Shown: positions 16,264 to 23,952 of the stretch, in pieces | How the letters are laid out: every line of letters begins with the position of its first letter | How positions within the stretch are numbered: the first letter of the stretch is position 1 | Assembly (NCBI GenBank): GCA_963839365.1 | Contig: CAWIUT010000001.1 | Coordinates: 310,001-374,000 of the forward strand | DNA: 64,000 bases | Source of the DNA: DASSKA01 sp963839365 | Lineage (GTDB): Bacteria > Actinomycetota > Actinomycetes > Propionibacteriales > Nocardioidaceae | Direction: 5' to 3' | Made by a program: the position numbers and the translations under genes | Notes under the pieces: generated by a model | Told to the model about the DNA's origin: nothing | The model's database searches: none | What the model saw: only the letters and a program-made list of their open reading frames with translations

Positions 16264-17159
16264 GTTCCTGCTCCCAGCAGCGGCGGTGCCGCGTAGTACA
16301 GGATCCGCAGCTTGTCGCTGGGACGGCCCCAGTCGTACATCCCGACCAGGCGCCAGCCGCGGTCCTCGTACAGCCGGATCGCGTCACGGCTGGCGCTGAC
16401 CACGTCCAGCACCGGGCTCAGGCCACGGGCCCGGATCTCCCGGACGGCCACGTCGAGCAGAGTCGAGCCGATTCCCTGGCCCGTCATTCCGGGTCGCACG
16501 TACAGCCGGGACACCCCCGCGAGCTCGGAGGGCGCCCGCCCGGTCATCTCCCGCCAGCGCAAGGCGGTGGCCGGGTCCCTGTCCACGGCGCTGATCGCCA
16601 CGTGACCGACAAGCTGCCCGCGGTGCTCGGCGATCCAGGCGTCGATCACCTCCTCGTCAGCGAGCCACGACCGGGGCGCCTCGGGCCAGTAGACCGGATA
16701 CTGCCCATCGGCGGAGACCACCCGCAACAGGCGCGCGCAGGCAGCGAGGTCCCGGTCCCGGCGCCTGCGGATGTGCTTGCGCGGGGGCGGAGGCTCAGGC
16801 GGTCCGGCGGACGCTGCGCTGCCCGCACCCGCCCATCTGCTCCGGTGCGGCGCGAGCCACCGGTACAGCGGCCGCGCCACGGCCTGGCTGACCGGCACGG
16901 AGAGCAACCGTCCCGTTGCCCGCCAGGCGCCGGTGCTGGTCTCCAGGTAGGCGGCCAGCGCCTCTGGCCCCTCGGACCGGTGCCCGTTGCCGACCCACTG
17001 CACGGCCTCGGCGCACTGCTGGGCGCTCACCCCGAGCCCCACCAGGTCGGCCTGCTGCCAGGCCCGGACCTCCGCGTCACTGGTGGCGTGGCGTTGCAGC
17101 CACAACGCCGAGGTGGTGCAGAACCTGCACTCCCCGTCGTAGAGCAGCATGCCCGCCAT
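16260..17159 (-). CDS. DCC-family thiol-disulfide domain fused to a GNAT acetyltransferase
   Basis: 299 residues in one continuous frame. Residues 1-~110 are a DUF393/DCC domain: YDGECRFC at 7-14 holds the CxxC redox motif, and the following SALWLQRHATSDAEV and RPLYRWLAPHR are typical. A Pro/Ala linker (~111-128) leads to a GNAT domain from ~130, with the acetyl-CoA loop RPGMTGQGIGSTLL near 226-239 and a C-terminal RLYEDRGWRLVG. I do not know this combination as an established architecture. Possible meanings are acetylation of a redox partner or a simple fusion of neighbours. The start at 17159 was chosen close to the DCC motif. Confidence 0.82.
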   Translation of the reverse strand: MAGMLLYDGECRFCTTSALWLQRHATSDAEVRAWQQADLVGLGVSAQQCAEAVQWVGNGHRSEGPEALAAYLETSTGAWRATGRLLSVPVSQAVARPLYRWLAPHRSRWAGAGSAASAGPPEPPPPRKHIRRRRDRDLAACARLLRVVSADGQYPVYWPEAPRSWLADEEVIDAWIAEHRGQLVGHVAISAVDRDPATALRWREMTGRAPSELAGVSRLYVRPGMTGQGIGSTLLDVAVREIRARGLSPVLDVVSASRDAIRLYEDRGWRLVGMYDWGRPSDKLRILYYAAPPLLGAGT

Positions 17160-17280
17160 CGGTCGACCCGCCTCCCCGCTGGATTCGTCGACTCTAACCT
17201 TTGAGACAGCGGGCAGGGGCGCACTCGGACCAGGAACTTCGGCCCTGGCCCCCTCACGGCACCCCGGCAACCGCGCCCGG

Positions 17281-17328
17281 CCCGAGGCGCGGCCCGAGGC
17301 GCGGCCCGAGGCGCGGACCGAGGCGCGG
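17281..17328 (+). repeat. Four tandem copies of a 12-bp unit
   Basis: CCCGAGGCGCGG occurs three times, followed by a fourth copy differing at the first base. The array lies directly before the chosen GTG of the endonuclease V-like gene. Since 12 is a multiple of 3 the repeat keeps frame and would encode PEAR/TEAR repeats if translation began upstream. It may be slippage-prone. Confidence 0.85.
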
Positions 17329-17331
17329 ACC

Positions 17332-18054
17332 GTGCAGATCCCCGACAATGGCCCCGTGTGGCCCACCGACGAAGCAGAGCTCGTCCGCGTGCAGCAGGAG
17401 GTCGCAGCGGTCTCCGGTCCGCTGTGGGCGCCGGCGACGCGAGCATCGCTGACCGGCGGCTGCTGGGTCTGCTTCCCTCGGGGACTGACCGGGCCGGGCG
17501 ACGCCGGCGACCCGGCGTGGGCCGCGGCGGTGGTGCTGCGCACGCACCGGCTGCTCGACCAGCGGGTTGCCACGGGGGCAACTGTCGCCCGCTACGTGCC
17601 GGGGCTGTTGGCGCTGCGGGTGGGCGAGGTGATGGAGCGGGCGGTGCGCGCACTGACGACTGTGCCGGACGTGCTGCTGGTGGACGCCACCGCGCGCGAC
17701 CATCCGCGAGGAGCGGGCTTGGCCCTGCACCTGGGCGCAGTCTTGGACGTGCCCACCGTGGGCGTGACACACCGGCCGCTGCTGGCCGAGGGCGCGTGGC
17801 CGGCCGACGAACGCGGCGCCACGACACCAGTGCGCCTCGGCGGTGCGACGGTGGGATGCTGGCTGCGCACCCAGCCCGGGGTCCGCCCTCTCGTGGTGCA
17901 CCCGGGCTGGCGGACCGACCTGGGCACGGCGGTCGCACTGGTGCTGGACACTACCGCCGTGCACCGCACCCCCGAGCCACTGAGGCAGGCCCGGCATCGG
18001 GCCAGGCTGGCGCGCCTGCGCGCAGCAGCGGAGCCCGGGCCGAGCGCATCATGA
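17332..18054 (+). CDS. Endonuclease V-like protein, probably catalytically altered
   Basis: 240 residues from the GTG at 17332. The fold matches endonuclease V (Nfi): PDVLLVD near 118 followed by DHPRGAGLALHLG and VPTVGVTHRPL. Endonuclease V cleaves next to deoxyinosine using three acids (Asp35, Glu89, Asp110 in E. coli). By my hand alignment only the third is kept (Asp118). The first is replaced (GGCWV near 45, where the family has ADV) and the second by Val97 (LALRV, where the family has FRE). It may bind damaged DNA or RNA without cutting, or use other residues. The true start is uncertain because the frame stays open upstream through the repeat. Confidence 0.75.
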   Translation: MQIPDNGPVWPTDEAELVRVQQEVAAVSGPLWAPATRASLTGGCWVCFPRGLTGPGDAGDPAWAAAVVLRTHRLLDQRVATGATVARYVPGLLALRVGEVMERAVRALTTVPDVLLVDATARDHPRGAGLALHLGAVLDVPTVGVTHRPLLAEGAWPADERGATTPVRLGGATVGCWLRTQPGVRPLVVHPGWRTDLGTAVALVLDTTAVHRTPEPLRQARHRARLARLRAAAEPGPSAS

Positions 18055-18065
18055 GGGGGTGTCGA

Positions 18066-18524
18066 TCACCCGGAGATGGCCGTGCTCTCCGACCCCCTGA
18101 CGCTCCCGGCGGTGGAGCCGTTGCCGGACGTCGTGACCTCGATCTTGCGCGGCTTGGCCTTGTCGGCCACCGGGATCCGCAGCCGGAGCACCCCGGCGTC
18201 GTACTCGGCCACGATGCTCTCCAGGTCGAGGTTGTCGCCCAGCACCAGCTGCCGGCTGAACAGACCGGAAGGCCGTTCGCTGGCGAGCATCTCCCAGTCA
18301 CCGTTGCGGGCCGGCCGTTCGGCACGGACGGTGAGCACGTTGCGCTCGACACCGATGTCGAGGGTCTCGGGCCGCACACCCGGCATGTCGAGCTCGAGGA
18401 CGCACGTGTCGCCCTCACGCCACGCGTCCATGGGCATGACGGCGGGACGGGACGTGGTGCCGGCTCCAACGAGCTGCTGCGCCAGGCGGTCGAGCTCGCG
18501 GAACGGATCGGTACGCATCAGCAT
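18066..18524 (-). CDS. Hsp20/alpha-crystallin small heat-shock protein
   Basis: 152-residue ATP-independent holdase. The N-terminus MRTDPFRELDRLAQQLVG is typical of the actinobacterial HSP18 family. The alpha-crystallin domain runs from about 30 to 130, with the conserved GVLRLRIPVA motif near 116-125. The start is set by a GGAGGTGG site before the ATG at 18524. It is divergent from an HspR-like repressor, the usual arrangement for heat-induced control. Confidence 0.93.
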   Translation of the reverse strand: MLMRTDPFRELDRLAQQLVGAGTTSRPAVMPMDAWREGDTCVLELDMPGVRPETLDIGVERNVLTVRAERPARNGDWEMLASERPSGLFSRQLVLGDNLDLESIVAEYDAGVLRLRIPVADKAKPRKIEVTTSGNGSTAGSVRGSESTAISG

Positions 18525-18564
18525 GACTTCCACCTCCATCAGTAGTACCGGACCACCGCATGAT

Positions 18565-18593
18565 CTATACTGGCCGCTAGGGTTTTTATATAG
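18565..18593. promoter_or_regulatory. Divergent hsp20/hspR control region
   Basis: CTATA (18565-18569) and TATAG (18589-18593) form an inverted pair inside an AT-rich patch (TTTTTATATAG) in otherwise GC-rich DNA, between the two divergent starts. It is a reasonable place for promoters and an operator. It does not match the classical HAIR consensus (CTTGAGT-N7-ACTCAAG). Confidence 0.4.
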
Positions 18594-18642
18594 CACAGCC
18601 GAGGGATGCGGGCAAGCATCTCTCCCGACCGAGGATCAGCCG

Positions 18643-18936
18643 ATGCCCGACCTGCAACCGCCGCCCGCGCAGGGCGTGTACGCCATCTCGGTGGCCGCCG
18701 AGATGGTCGGCACAGGGATCCAGAACCTGCGCGCCTATGAGCGACACGGCCTGGTTCAGCCTGCCCGCACGGAAGGCGGAACGCGGCGCTACAGCGCCGC
18801 GGACCTGGCCCGTCTCCAGCGGATCACCGAGCTGCTCGACCTCGGCCTGAACCTCGCCGGCGTGTCCATGGTGCTCGACCTCGAGAACGACAACGCCCGA
18901 CTGCGCCGGCAGCTGCAGCAACGGCGTCGGCAATGA
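18643..18936 (+). CDS. hspR: HspR-like MerR-family repressor
   Basis: 97 residues. The winged helix contains YAISVAAEMVGTGIQNLRAYERHGLVQPARTEGGTRRYS, and GLNLAGVSMVLDLE followed by a short coiled-coil (NARLRRQLQQRRRQ) matches HspR. HspR represses heat-shock genes with DnaK as co-repressor; here the adjacent target is hsp20. Its stop overlaps the start of the methyltransferase gene by 4 nt (ATGA). Confidence 0.87.
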   Translation: MPDLQPPPAQGVYAISVAAEMVGTGIQNLRAYERHGLVQPARTEGGTRRYSAADLARLQRITELLDLGLNLAGVSMVLDLENDNARLRRQLQQRRRQ

Positions 18937-19745
18937 CGAGCCAGCGACCGGAGGTCCCGGACCTGGCGGCAAGGCTGCGGAACGCCGGCTGCGTGTACGC
19001 CGAGGAGGAGGCGGCGCTGCTGCTCGACGCAGCCGATGACCTCGAGCGGCTGGGCGCCCTGGTAGCGGCCCGGGTCGCCGGCCTTCCCCTCGAGCAGGTG
19101 GTCGGCTGGGCGGAGTTCTGCGGCCTACGCGTCCTCCTCGACCCCGGCGTGTTCGTGCCCCGGCGGCGCACCGAGTTCCTTGTCGAACAGGCGGCCGGCC
19201 TGGCATCACCCGGCGCGGTGGTCGTCGACCTGTGCTGCGGCTCCGGAGCGGTCGCCGCGGCCCTTCGCGCTCGCGTGGTCGGCGCGGACGTGCACGCGGC
19301 CGACATCGACCCTGCCGCCGTCGCCTGTGCGCGCCGGAACCTGCCCGCGGACCGGGTGTTCGAGGGCGACCTGTTCACGGCGCTGCCCGCCCGGCTGCGC
19401 GGACGCATCGACCTGCTGGCGGTCAACGCGCCCTACGTGCCTTCTGGTGAGCTGCACCTGATGCCCCCGGAGGCGCGCGACCACGAGCGGCCGATCGCGC
19501 TAGACGGTGGCACCGACGGGCTCGACGTCCACCGCCGGGTGGCCGGTCAGGCACGGCGGTGGCTCGCTCCCGGCGGTCACCTGCTCATCGAGACCAGCCG
19601 GCGGCAGGCCGACATCGCGGCCGGACTGTTCGCCGCCGCCGGGTTGCACCCCTTCGTCGCCCGCTCCCCCGACTTCGAGGCCACGGTGGTCATCGGTGCC
19701 CGCCCTGGACCAGTGGCCCATCCACGCCCGGCTTTTTCCTCCTAG
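18933..19745 (+). CDS. PrmC/HemK-related protein methyltransferase
   Basis: 270 residues. The SAM-binding motif is VVVDLCCGSGAVAAAL (near residue 97), with an acidic ADID after strand 2. The catalytic loop reads NAPYVP instead of the NPPY of true PrmC, which is typical of the 'PrmC-related' actinobacterial subfamily whose substrate is unknown. The N-terminal helical domain (EEEAALLLDAADDLERLGALV) is retained. It is translationally coupled to hspR, so it is probably heat-responsive. The genuine release-factor methyltransferase should be elsewhere in the genome. Confidence 0.85.
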   Translation: MTSQRPEVPDLAARLRNAGCVYAEEEAALLLDAADDLERLGALVAARVAGLPLEQVVGWAEFCGLRVLLDPGVFVPRRRTEFLVEQAAGLASPGAVVVDLCCGSGAVAAALRARVVGADVHAADIDPAAVACARRNLPADRVFEGDLFTALPARLRGRIDLLAVNAPYVPSGELHLMPPEARDHERPIALDGGTDGLDVHRRVAGQARRWLAPGGHLLIETSRRQADIAAGLFAAAGLHPFVARSPDFEATVVIGARPGPVAHPRPAFSS

Positions 19746-19747
19746 CC

Positions 19748-19767
19748 GCGGTGTGTCGCGGTGTGTC
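19748..19767 (+). repeat. Short tandem repeat (10 bp x 2)
   Basis: GCGGTGTGTC is present twice back to back, 130 bp before the cupin–SnoaL gene. No function is evident. Confidence 0.6.
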
Positions 19768-19896
19768 GCGGGGAGGAAGCGACGTATGCCGCCGCTGCCC
19801 GCTTTCTGTGTCTTGCAGCCTCCAGGGGCCGGTGGAAGCGTGACGGGTGGCCGGCCGTGGCCGCGACCGGCCGACATCAGCTGGAGGGAATCTGCG

Positions 19897-20670
19897 ATGG
19901 CTGAGATCTTGATCAGCAACCTGGACAAGGACGGCGAGGGGCGGCCGTTCACCAGGCACGGGCACGCGGTGCTCGCCAACGCGGGGGCTGTCTCCGTCCT
20001 CAGGGGCACGTTCGAGCCGGGCTGGCGGTGGTCGACCGACGTGAAGCCGGTCGCCGGCACCCCGTCCTGCCACATCCATCACCAGGGGCTGCTCCTGTCC
20101 GGCTCCATGATGATCCGCCTCGACGACGGCACCGAGAAGGAGCTGGTGGCCGGCGACCTGTTCGACATCCCACCCGGCCACGACGGCTGGGTCACCAGCG
20201 AGGTGCCCTGCGAGATGATCGACGTCGCCCCGCAGGCCACCCGTTACAACGTCGGACGGCCCGCCAACCTCGAGGAGCCCGAGGACGAGGCCATGGGCCT
20301 GGTCCGCACGGGCTACGAGGCGTTCAACGCCGGGGACATCGAGAAGCTCCGTTCGCTGTTCGCCACCGACGTCATCCAGCACGTTCCGGGGCGGGGTCCG
20401 CTCGCCGGCACCTACAAGGGTGTCGACAACGTGCTCGGCTACTACGGCAGGCTGGCGGAGATGACCGACGGCTCGTTCCGCGCCGACCTCGTCGACCTGC
20501 ACGGCGACGGACGAGGGCACGTGGTCGCGGTGCACCAGCTGGCGTCGACGCGGAACGGGAAGAAACGCGTCACCCGCGGATCGATCGTGTTCACGCTCGT
20601 CGGGGACAAGGTGACCGACCTGCTCGAGCTGCACGGCGATCTACCGGGAGACGACGCCCACTTCAGCTGA
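19897..20670 (+). CDS. Cupin – SnoaL-like fusion protein
   Basis: 257 residues. Residues ~1-125 are a cupin barrel (CHIHHQGLLLSGSMMI and FDIPPGHDGWVTSEVPCE). Residues ~132-250 are a SnoaL/NTF2-like domain (VRTGYEAFNAGDIEKLRSLFATDVIQHVPGRGP… TDLLELHGD). SnoaL folds bind small hydrophobic molecules or act as cyclases and isomerases; cupins often bind metals. The combination suggests a small-molecule sensor or enzyme, but no substrate can be given. A GGAGGG site sets the start. Confidence 0.82.
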   Translation: MAEILISNLDKDGEGRPFTRHGHAVLANAGAVSVLRGTFEPGWRWSTDVKPVAGTPSCHIHHQGLLLSGSMMIRLDDGTEKELVAGDLFDIPPGHDGWVTSEVPCEMIDVAPQATRYNVGRPANLEEPEDEAMGLVRTGYEAFNAGDIEKLRSLFATDVIQHVPGRGPLAGTYKGVDNVLGYYGRLAEMTDGSFRADLVDLHGDGRGHVVAVHQLASTRNGKKRVTRGSIVFTLVGDKVTDLLELHGDLPGDDAHFS

Positions 20671-20806
20671 GGTTCGTCCGCGCCCTGGCCGGGCCGTCGG
20701 CACGTCTTCGAGGCGTGGCGTGCCGGCGGCTCCCGAGCCCACAGGTCCCTCCCACCCGGTTCTTGCCTAGGCTGGAGCCCGTGCACAGATCCGCCGGCGG
20801 CGCCCC

Positions 20807-21724
20807 ATGATGGTGCTCGCGATCTGCGCGGCCTTCGGCGCCGCCGCTACGTTCGCGTTCTCCACCTCGGTCCAGCACCACGCGAACAGCTCCGTGCCGC
20901 ACGGCACCGGGACCCTCGGGATGCTGCTGCTCCTGGCCCGGCGTCCGTCGTGGCTGTTCGGTCAGTTCCTCGCGCTCGCTGCGTTCGGCCTCCATGCGCT
21001 GGCGCTGCACTCGGGTCCGCTGGCGATCGTGCAGCCGATCATCATCAGCGGGATCGTCTGGGCGGTGCCCGCCCGGGCGGCCCTGAGCAGGCGGTTCCCC
21101 ACCCGCGCCGAGCTGTTCGCGGTCGCCCTGACCGCCGGTGGCCTCGCCGCCTTCCTGGTCGCCTCCAACCCGACTCCTGGCGACGACGTGACCCGCACCC
21201 TGCCCGCGGCAACCATCACGATAGCCGGCGTGGCCCTCGCCGCGGTTGCCTACGTCGCCGCGCGGTTCACCAAGGCGCACCCGGCACGGCGCGCGCTGCT
21301 GCTCGGCATCACGTCCGGGGCGCTGTTCGGCCTGGTCGCCGGGCTGCTCAAGCTGGCGCTCAACGCGCTCCACGCCGGCGGAGTGCCGGCAATGGCGACC
21401 TCCTGGGCGCTGTGGACCATGGTCGTCGTCGGCCTCGGCGGGGTCTACACGAACCAACGCGCCTACCAGACGGCTGCCCTGTCCCAGTCCATGCCGGTGC
21501 TCAATATCGTCGACGTGCTGGTCGCGCTCACCTTCGGGCTGTTCGTGTTCCACGAGGTGCCGCACCACACACCCGGCCCGCTCGTCGTGGAGGCGATCGG
21601 GCTGGCCTGCATCGGTCTGGGCCTGAGCCGGCTGGTCAACCTCGAGCAGGAGTTCCTCGGCTACGCGGACGAGCTTCCCGACCAGCGCTCGGAGTACGAC
21701 GAGGCCGCCAGCCGGCGGGACTGA
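20807..21724 (+). CDS. DMT-superfamily (NIPA/EamA-like) transporter
   Basis: 305 residues with about nine to ten hydrophobic helices. The N-terminal LAICAAFGAAATFAFSTSVQHHAN and the central LALHSGPLAIVQPIIISGIVWAVP resemble the actinobacterial NIPA-like DMT group, whose eukaryotic relatives move Mg2+. The bacterial substrate is not established. The C-terminus is acidic (YADELPDQRSEYDEAASRRD). It stands alone. Confidence 0.8.
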   Translation: MMVLAICAAFGAAATFAFSTSVQHHANSSVPHGTGTLGMLLLLARRPSWLFGQFLALAAFGLHALALHSGPLAIVQPIIISGIVWAVPARAALSRRFPTRAELFAVALTAGGLAAFLVASNPTPGDDVTRTLPAATITIAGVALAAVAYVAARFTKAHPARRALLLGITSGALFGLVAGLLKLALNALHAGGVPAMATSWALWTMVVVGLGGVYTNQRAYQTAALSQSMPVLNIVDVLVALTFGLFVFHEVPHHTPGPLVVEAIGLACIGLGLSRLVNLEQEFLGYADELPDQRSEYDEAASRRD

Positions 21725-21771
21725 CGAGCACCGGCGACATCTGCCTCGAACCACCCGTATAGGTTCGAGGA

Positions 21772-22758
21772 ATGAGCGAGATGAGCTACCGCCCCCTGGG
21801 GAACAGCGGCCTGATGGTGTCCGTCGTCGGCCTGGGCTGCAACGCCTTCGGCACCCGCATCGACGCCGAGCAGACCTCTCAGGTGGTCGAGGCTGCCCTG
21901 GACGCCGGGATCACCCTGTTCGACACCGCCGACGTCTACGGCCGCGGAGCCAGCGAGGAGCTGCTCGGCAAGGCGCTCGGCCCGCACCGCGAGGACGTCG
22001 TGGTCGCCACCAAGTTCGGGATGGACATGGAGGGCGCCAACGGGCCGGACTGGGGCGCGCGGGCCTCGCGCCGCTACGTCCGGCGCGCGGTGGAGGCCAG
22101 CCTGAGCCGGCTCGGCACCGACCACATCGACCTCTACCAGCTGCACCAGCCGGACCTGGTCACCCCGATCGAGGAGACCCTGGAGGCGATGAGCGAGCTG
22201 GTCGACGAGGGCAAGGTTCGCTACCTCGGCTGCTCCAACTTCGCCGCCTGGGAGGTGGTGGACGCGCACTGGACCGCGCTCACCGCCGGGACCCAGCGGT
22301 TCATCACCGCCCAGAACGAGTACTCGCTGTACAACCGGACCGCCGAGGAGTCCCTGGTCCCGGCGTGCGAGCAGCTCGGCGTGAGCATCCTGCCGTACTT
22401 CCCGCTCGCCTACGGGCTGCTCACCGGGAAGTACAAGCGTGGTCAGCGGGCCCCCGAGGGCAGCCGGCTGGAGGGGCAGCCTTCCCGTCTGGAGAACGCC
22501 GACTTCGACCGGATCGAGGCGTTGGAGGCGTTCGCGGCCGACCGGGAGGTCGGCATCCTCGAGGTCGCCATCGGCGGGCTCGCCGCCCAGCCCGCGGTGG
22601 GCAGCGTGATCGCCGGCGCGTCGCGTCCGGAGCAGGTGGCCTCGAACGCGAAGGCCGGTGCCTGGGAGCCGTCCGCGGAGGACCTCGCGGCACTGGAGGA
22701 GATCAACGGTCAGCACGTGCCGGGCATGACGCACCGGTCGTTCACCCGCCGGTCCTGA
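21772..22758 (+). CDS. Aldo/keto reductase
   Basis: 328 residues forming a TIM-barrel NADPH oxidoreductase. The catalytic tetrad is visible: Asp in FDTADVYG (~51), Tyr in the same motif, Lys in VVATKFGMD (~81) and His in LYQLHQPD (~125). The cofactor-binding C-terminal ASRPEQVASNA is typical of the AKR11/13-like group. TAGGTT lies 6 nt before the ATG, consistent with a leaderless transcript. The substrate is unknown. Confidence 0.92.
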   Translation: MSEMSYRPLGNSGLMVSVVGLGCNAFGTRIDAEQTSQVVEAALDAGITLFDTADVYGRGASEELLGKALGPHREDVVVATKFGMDMEGANGPDWGARASRRYVRRAVEASLSRLGTDHIDLYQLHQPDLVTPIEETLEAMSELVDEGKVRYLGCSNFAAWEVVDAHWTALTAGTQRFITAQNEYSLYNRTAEESLVPACEQLGVSILPYFPLAYGLLTGKYKRGQRAPEGSRLEGQPSRLENADFDRIEALEAFAADREVGILEVAIGGLAAQPAVGSVIAGASRPEQVASNAKAGAWEPSAEDLAALEEINGQHVPGMTHRSFTRRS

Positions 22759-22974
22759 GGAGACCACCGCGACGAGCCGGAAACGCACGGGACGGGCTGC
22801 CGTTTGCCCGAAATATCCGCTTCCAGCTGAGCAAGCCCCGGGGACTTTCGTACCGATCTGGGCCGAAGCCGTTCCCTTCACGGCCGGCGTACGGCAGCCT
22901 TGGGGAGGCGGCATGCCCCAGGAGGCACACCCTGCGATCGCCGACGGGGCCCGGAGGGAAATGTCGCAAGACAA
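22759..22974. other. Intergenic region upstream of the sigma-factor promoter
   Basis: No gene is seen. It contains GGGAC-TTTC-GTACC (22841-22854), a one-mismatch version of the GGGAC-N4-GTCCC dyad seen near 10.8 kb, and GC-rich segments with short inverted repeats (for example around GGCCGGCGTACGGC). I could not match it to a riboswitch class by eye. Confidence 0.4.
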
Positions 22975-23013
22975 CGGATCGGGGGGGTTCGTCCGGCGAG
23001 CCCTCCCGATCCG
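22975..23013 (+). terminator. Strong hairpin upstream of the sigma-factor promoter
   Basis: CGGATCGGG pairs exactly with CCCGATCCG around a 21-nt centre in which three more G-C pairs can form. It lies downstream of the aldo/keto reductase and just before the sigma promoter, so it may insulate the two. No T-run follows. Confidence 0.55.
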
Positions 23014-23039
23014 GTTGATTAGACCAGCGCAGACGACTT

Positions 23040-23064
23040 GTTTCGTGGCGTGGAGCGTCGGGTA
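23040..23064 (+). promoter_or_regulatory. SigB/SigF-type promoter
   Basis: GTTT (23040-23043), a 16-nt spacer and GGGTA (23060-23064) match the GTTT-N14-16-GGGTA pattern recognised by actinobacterial SigB/SigF-group factors. It stands 115 bp upstream of a gene for exactly such a factor, suggesting auto-activation. Based on consensus reading only. Confidence 0.55.
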
Positions 23065-23178
23065 GCCACCTTTTCGGCGACGCAGGTCGCGCAGAGAGGG
23101 TGCGGGGGCCTGGCTGGCGGCTCGCCACCCGACCGGAGTAGTTCCGGCGGGCCGGTCTCGAACAAGGGCAGCACACAC

Positions 23179-23949
23179 GTGGTCATCTCCGACACGATCC
23201 CCGATGTGTCGCGCGCGGACCTCACCGCACGCCTCCTCAGCCAAGCAGCGGACAGCGCGGAGGAGGTCGAGCGGCGGCGGCTCCAGGACGAGGTCGTCGT
23301 CCTCAACATGGGCATCGCTCGCAGCATCGCCTCGCGCTACCGCGGCCGAGGCATCGCCCAGGAGGACCTGGTGCAGGCGGCGTACGTCGCGCTGCTGCGC
23401 GCCGTACGCGCATTCGACCCCTCCTACGGTCGACCGTTCCTGTCCTACGCCATCCCGACGATCGACGGGGAGGTGAAGCGCCAGTTCCGCGACCACGGCT
23501 GGATGGTCCGTCCGCCTCGTGGCATCCAGAAGCTGCAGCGCGACGTCTCGCTCGCCCAGGACCAGCTCACCCAGGAGCTCGGGCACTCCCCCCGGGTCAG
23601 CGAGGTCGCGACCCACCTGGAGGTCCCGGTGGAGGAGGTCGTCGAGGCGCTCTCGGCCGACGGTTGCTTCACTCCCACCTCACTCGACCTGGCGGTCGGC
23701 GAGGAGGGTGACGGGTCACTGGGCGACCTGTTGTGGAACGAGGACCGGGAGATGACCGCCGCCGAGGCCCGGGTGATGGTCACTCCCGCCGTGCGCCAGC
23801 TGCCGGAGCGGGACCGCCGGGTGCTCTACCTGCGCTTCTTCAAGCAGCGCACCCAGGCGCAGATCGCCGCGGAGATCGGAGTCACCCAGATGCAGGTGTG
23901 CCGGATCCTCTCGCGCGTGCTCACCGAGCTGCGCGGCCAGCTGGAGTGA
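23179..23949 (+). CDS. RNA polymerase sigma factor, SigB/SigF/SigG group
   Basis: 256 residues from the GTG at 23179; the frame stays open further upstream, but that part overlaps the likely promoter. Region 2 (VLNMGIARSIASRYRGRGIAQEDLVQAAYVALLRAVRAFDP), region 3 (DHGWMVRPPRGIQKLQRD) and region 4 (LPERDRRVLYLRFFKQRTQAQIAAEIGVTQMQVCRILSRVL) are all intact, with no extracytoplasmic-function truncation. Members respond to general, osmotic or developmental stress under anti-sigma kinases. No anti-sigma gene is adjacent; the STAS protein near 10 kb and the HATPase near 50 kb are possible but unproven partners. Confidence 0.93.
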   Translation: MVISDTIPDVSRADLTARLLSQAADSAEEVERRRLQDEVVVLNMGIARSIASRYRGRGIAQEDLVQAAYVALLRAVRAFDPSYGRPFLSYAIPTIDGEVKRQFRDHGWMVRPPRGIQKLQRDVSLAQDQLTQELGHSPRVSEVATHLEVPVEEVVEALSADGCFTPTSLDLAVGEEGDGSLGDLLWNEDREMTAAEARVMVTPAVRQLPERDRRVLYLRFFKQRTQAQIAAEIGVTQMQVCRILSRVLTELRGQLE

Positions 23950-23952
23950 GGC

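Noticed and set aside
17281..17328. CRISPR-like array
   Set aside because: Units are 12 bp, directly adjacent and without spacers; no cas genes in the window.
22759..23038. Second ydaO riboswitch upstream of the sigma factor
   Set aside because: A GGGGAC segment is present, but the conserved blocks seen at 61.9-62.1 kb are absent and the order does not fit.
21661..23616. 651-codon minus-strand frame over the reductase and sigma genes
   Set aside because: No motif; antisense to two well supported genes.
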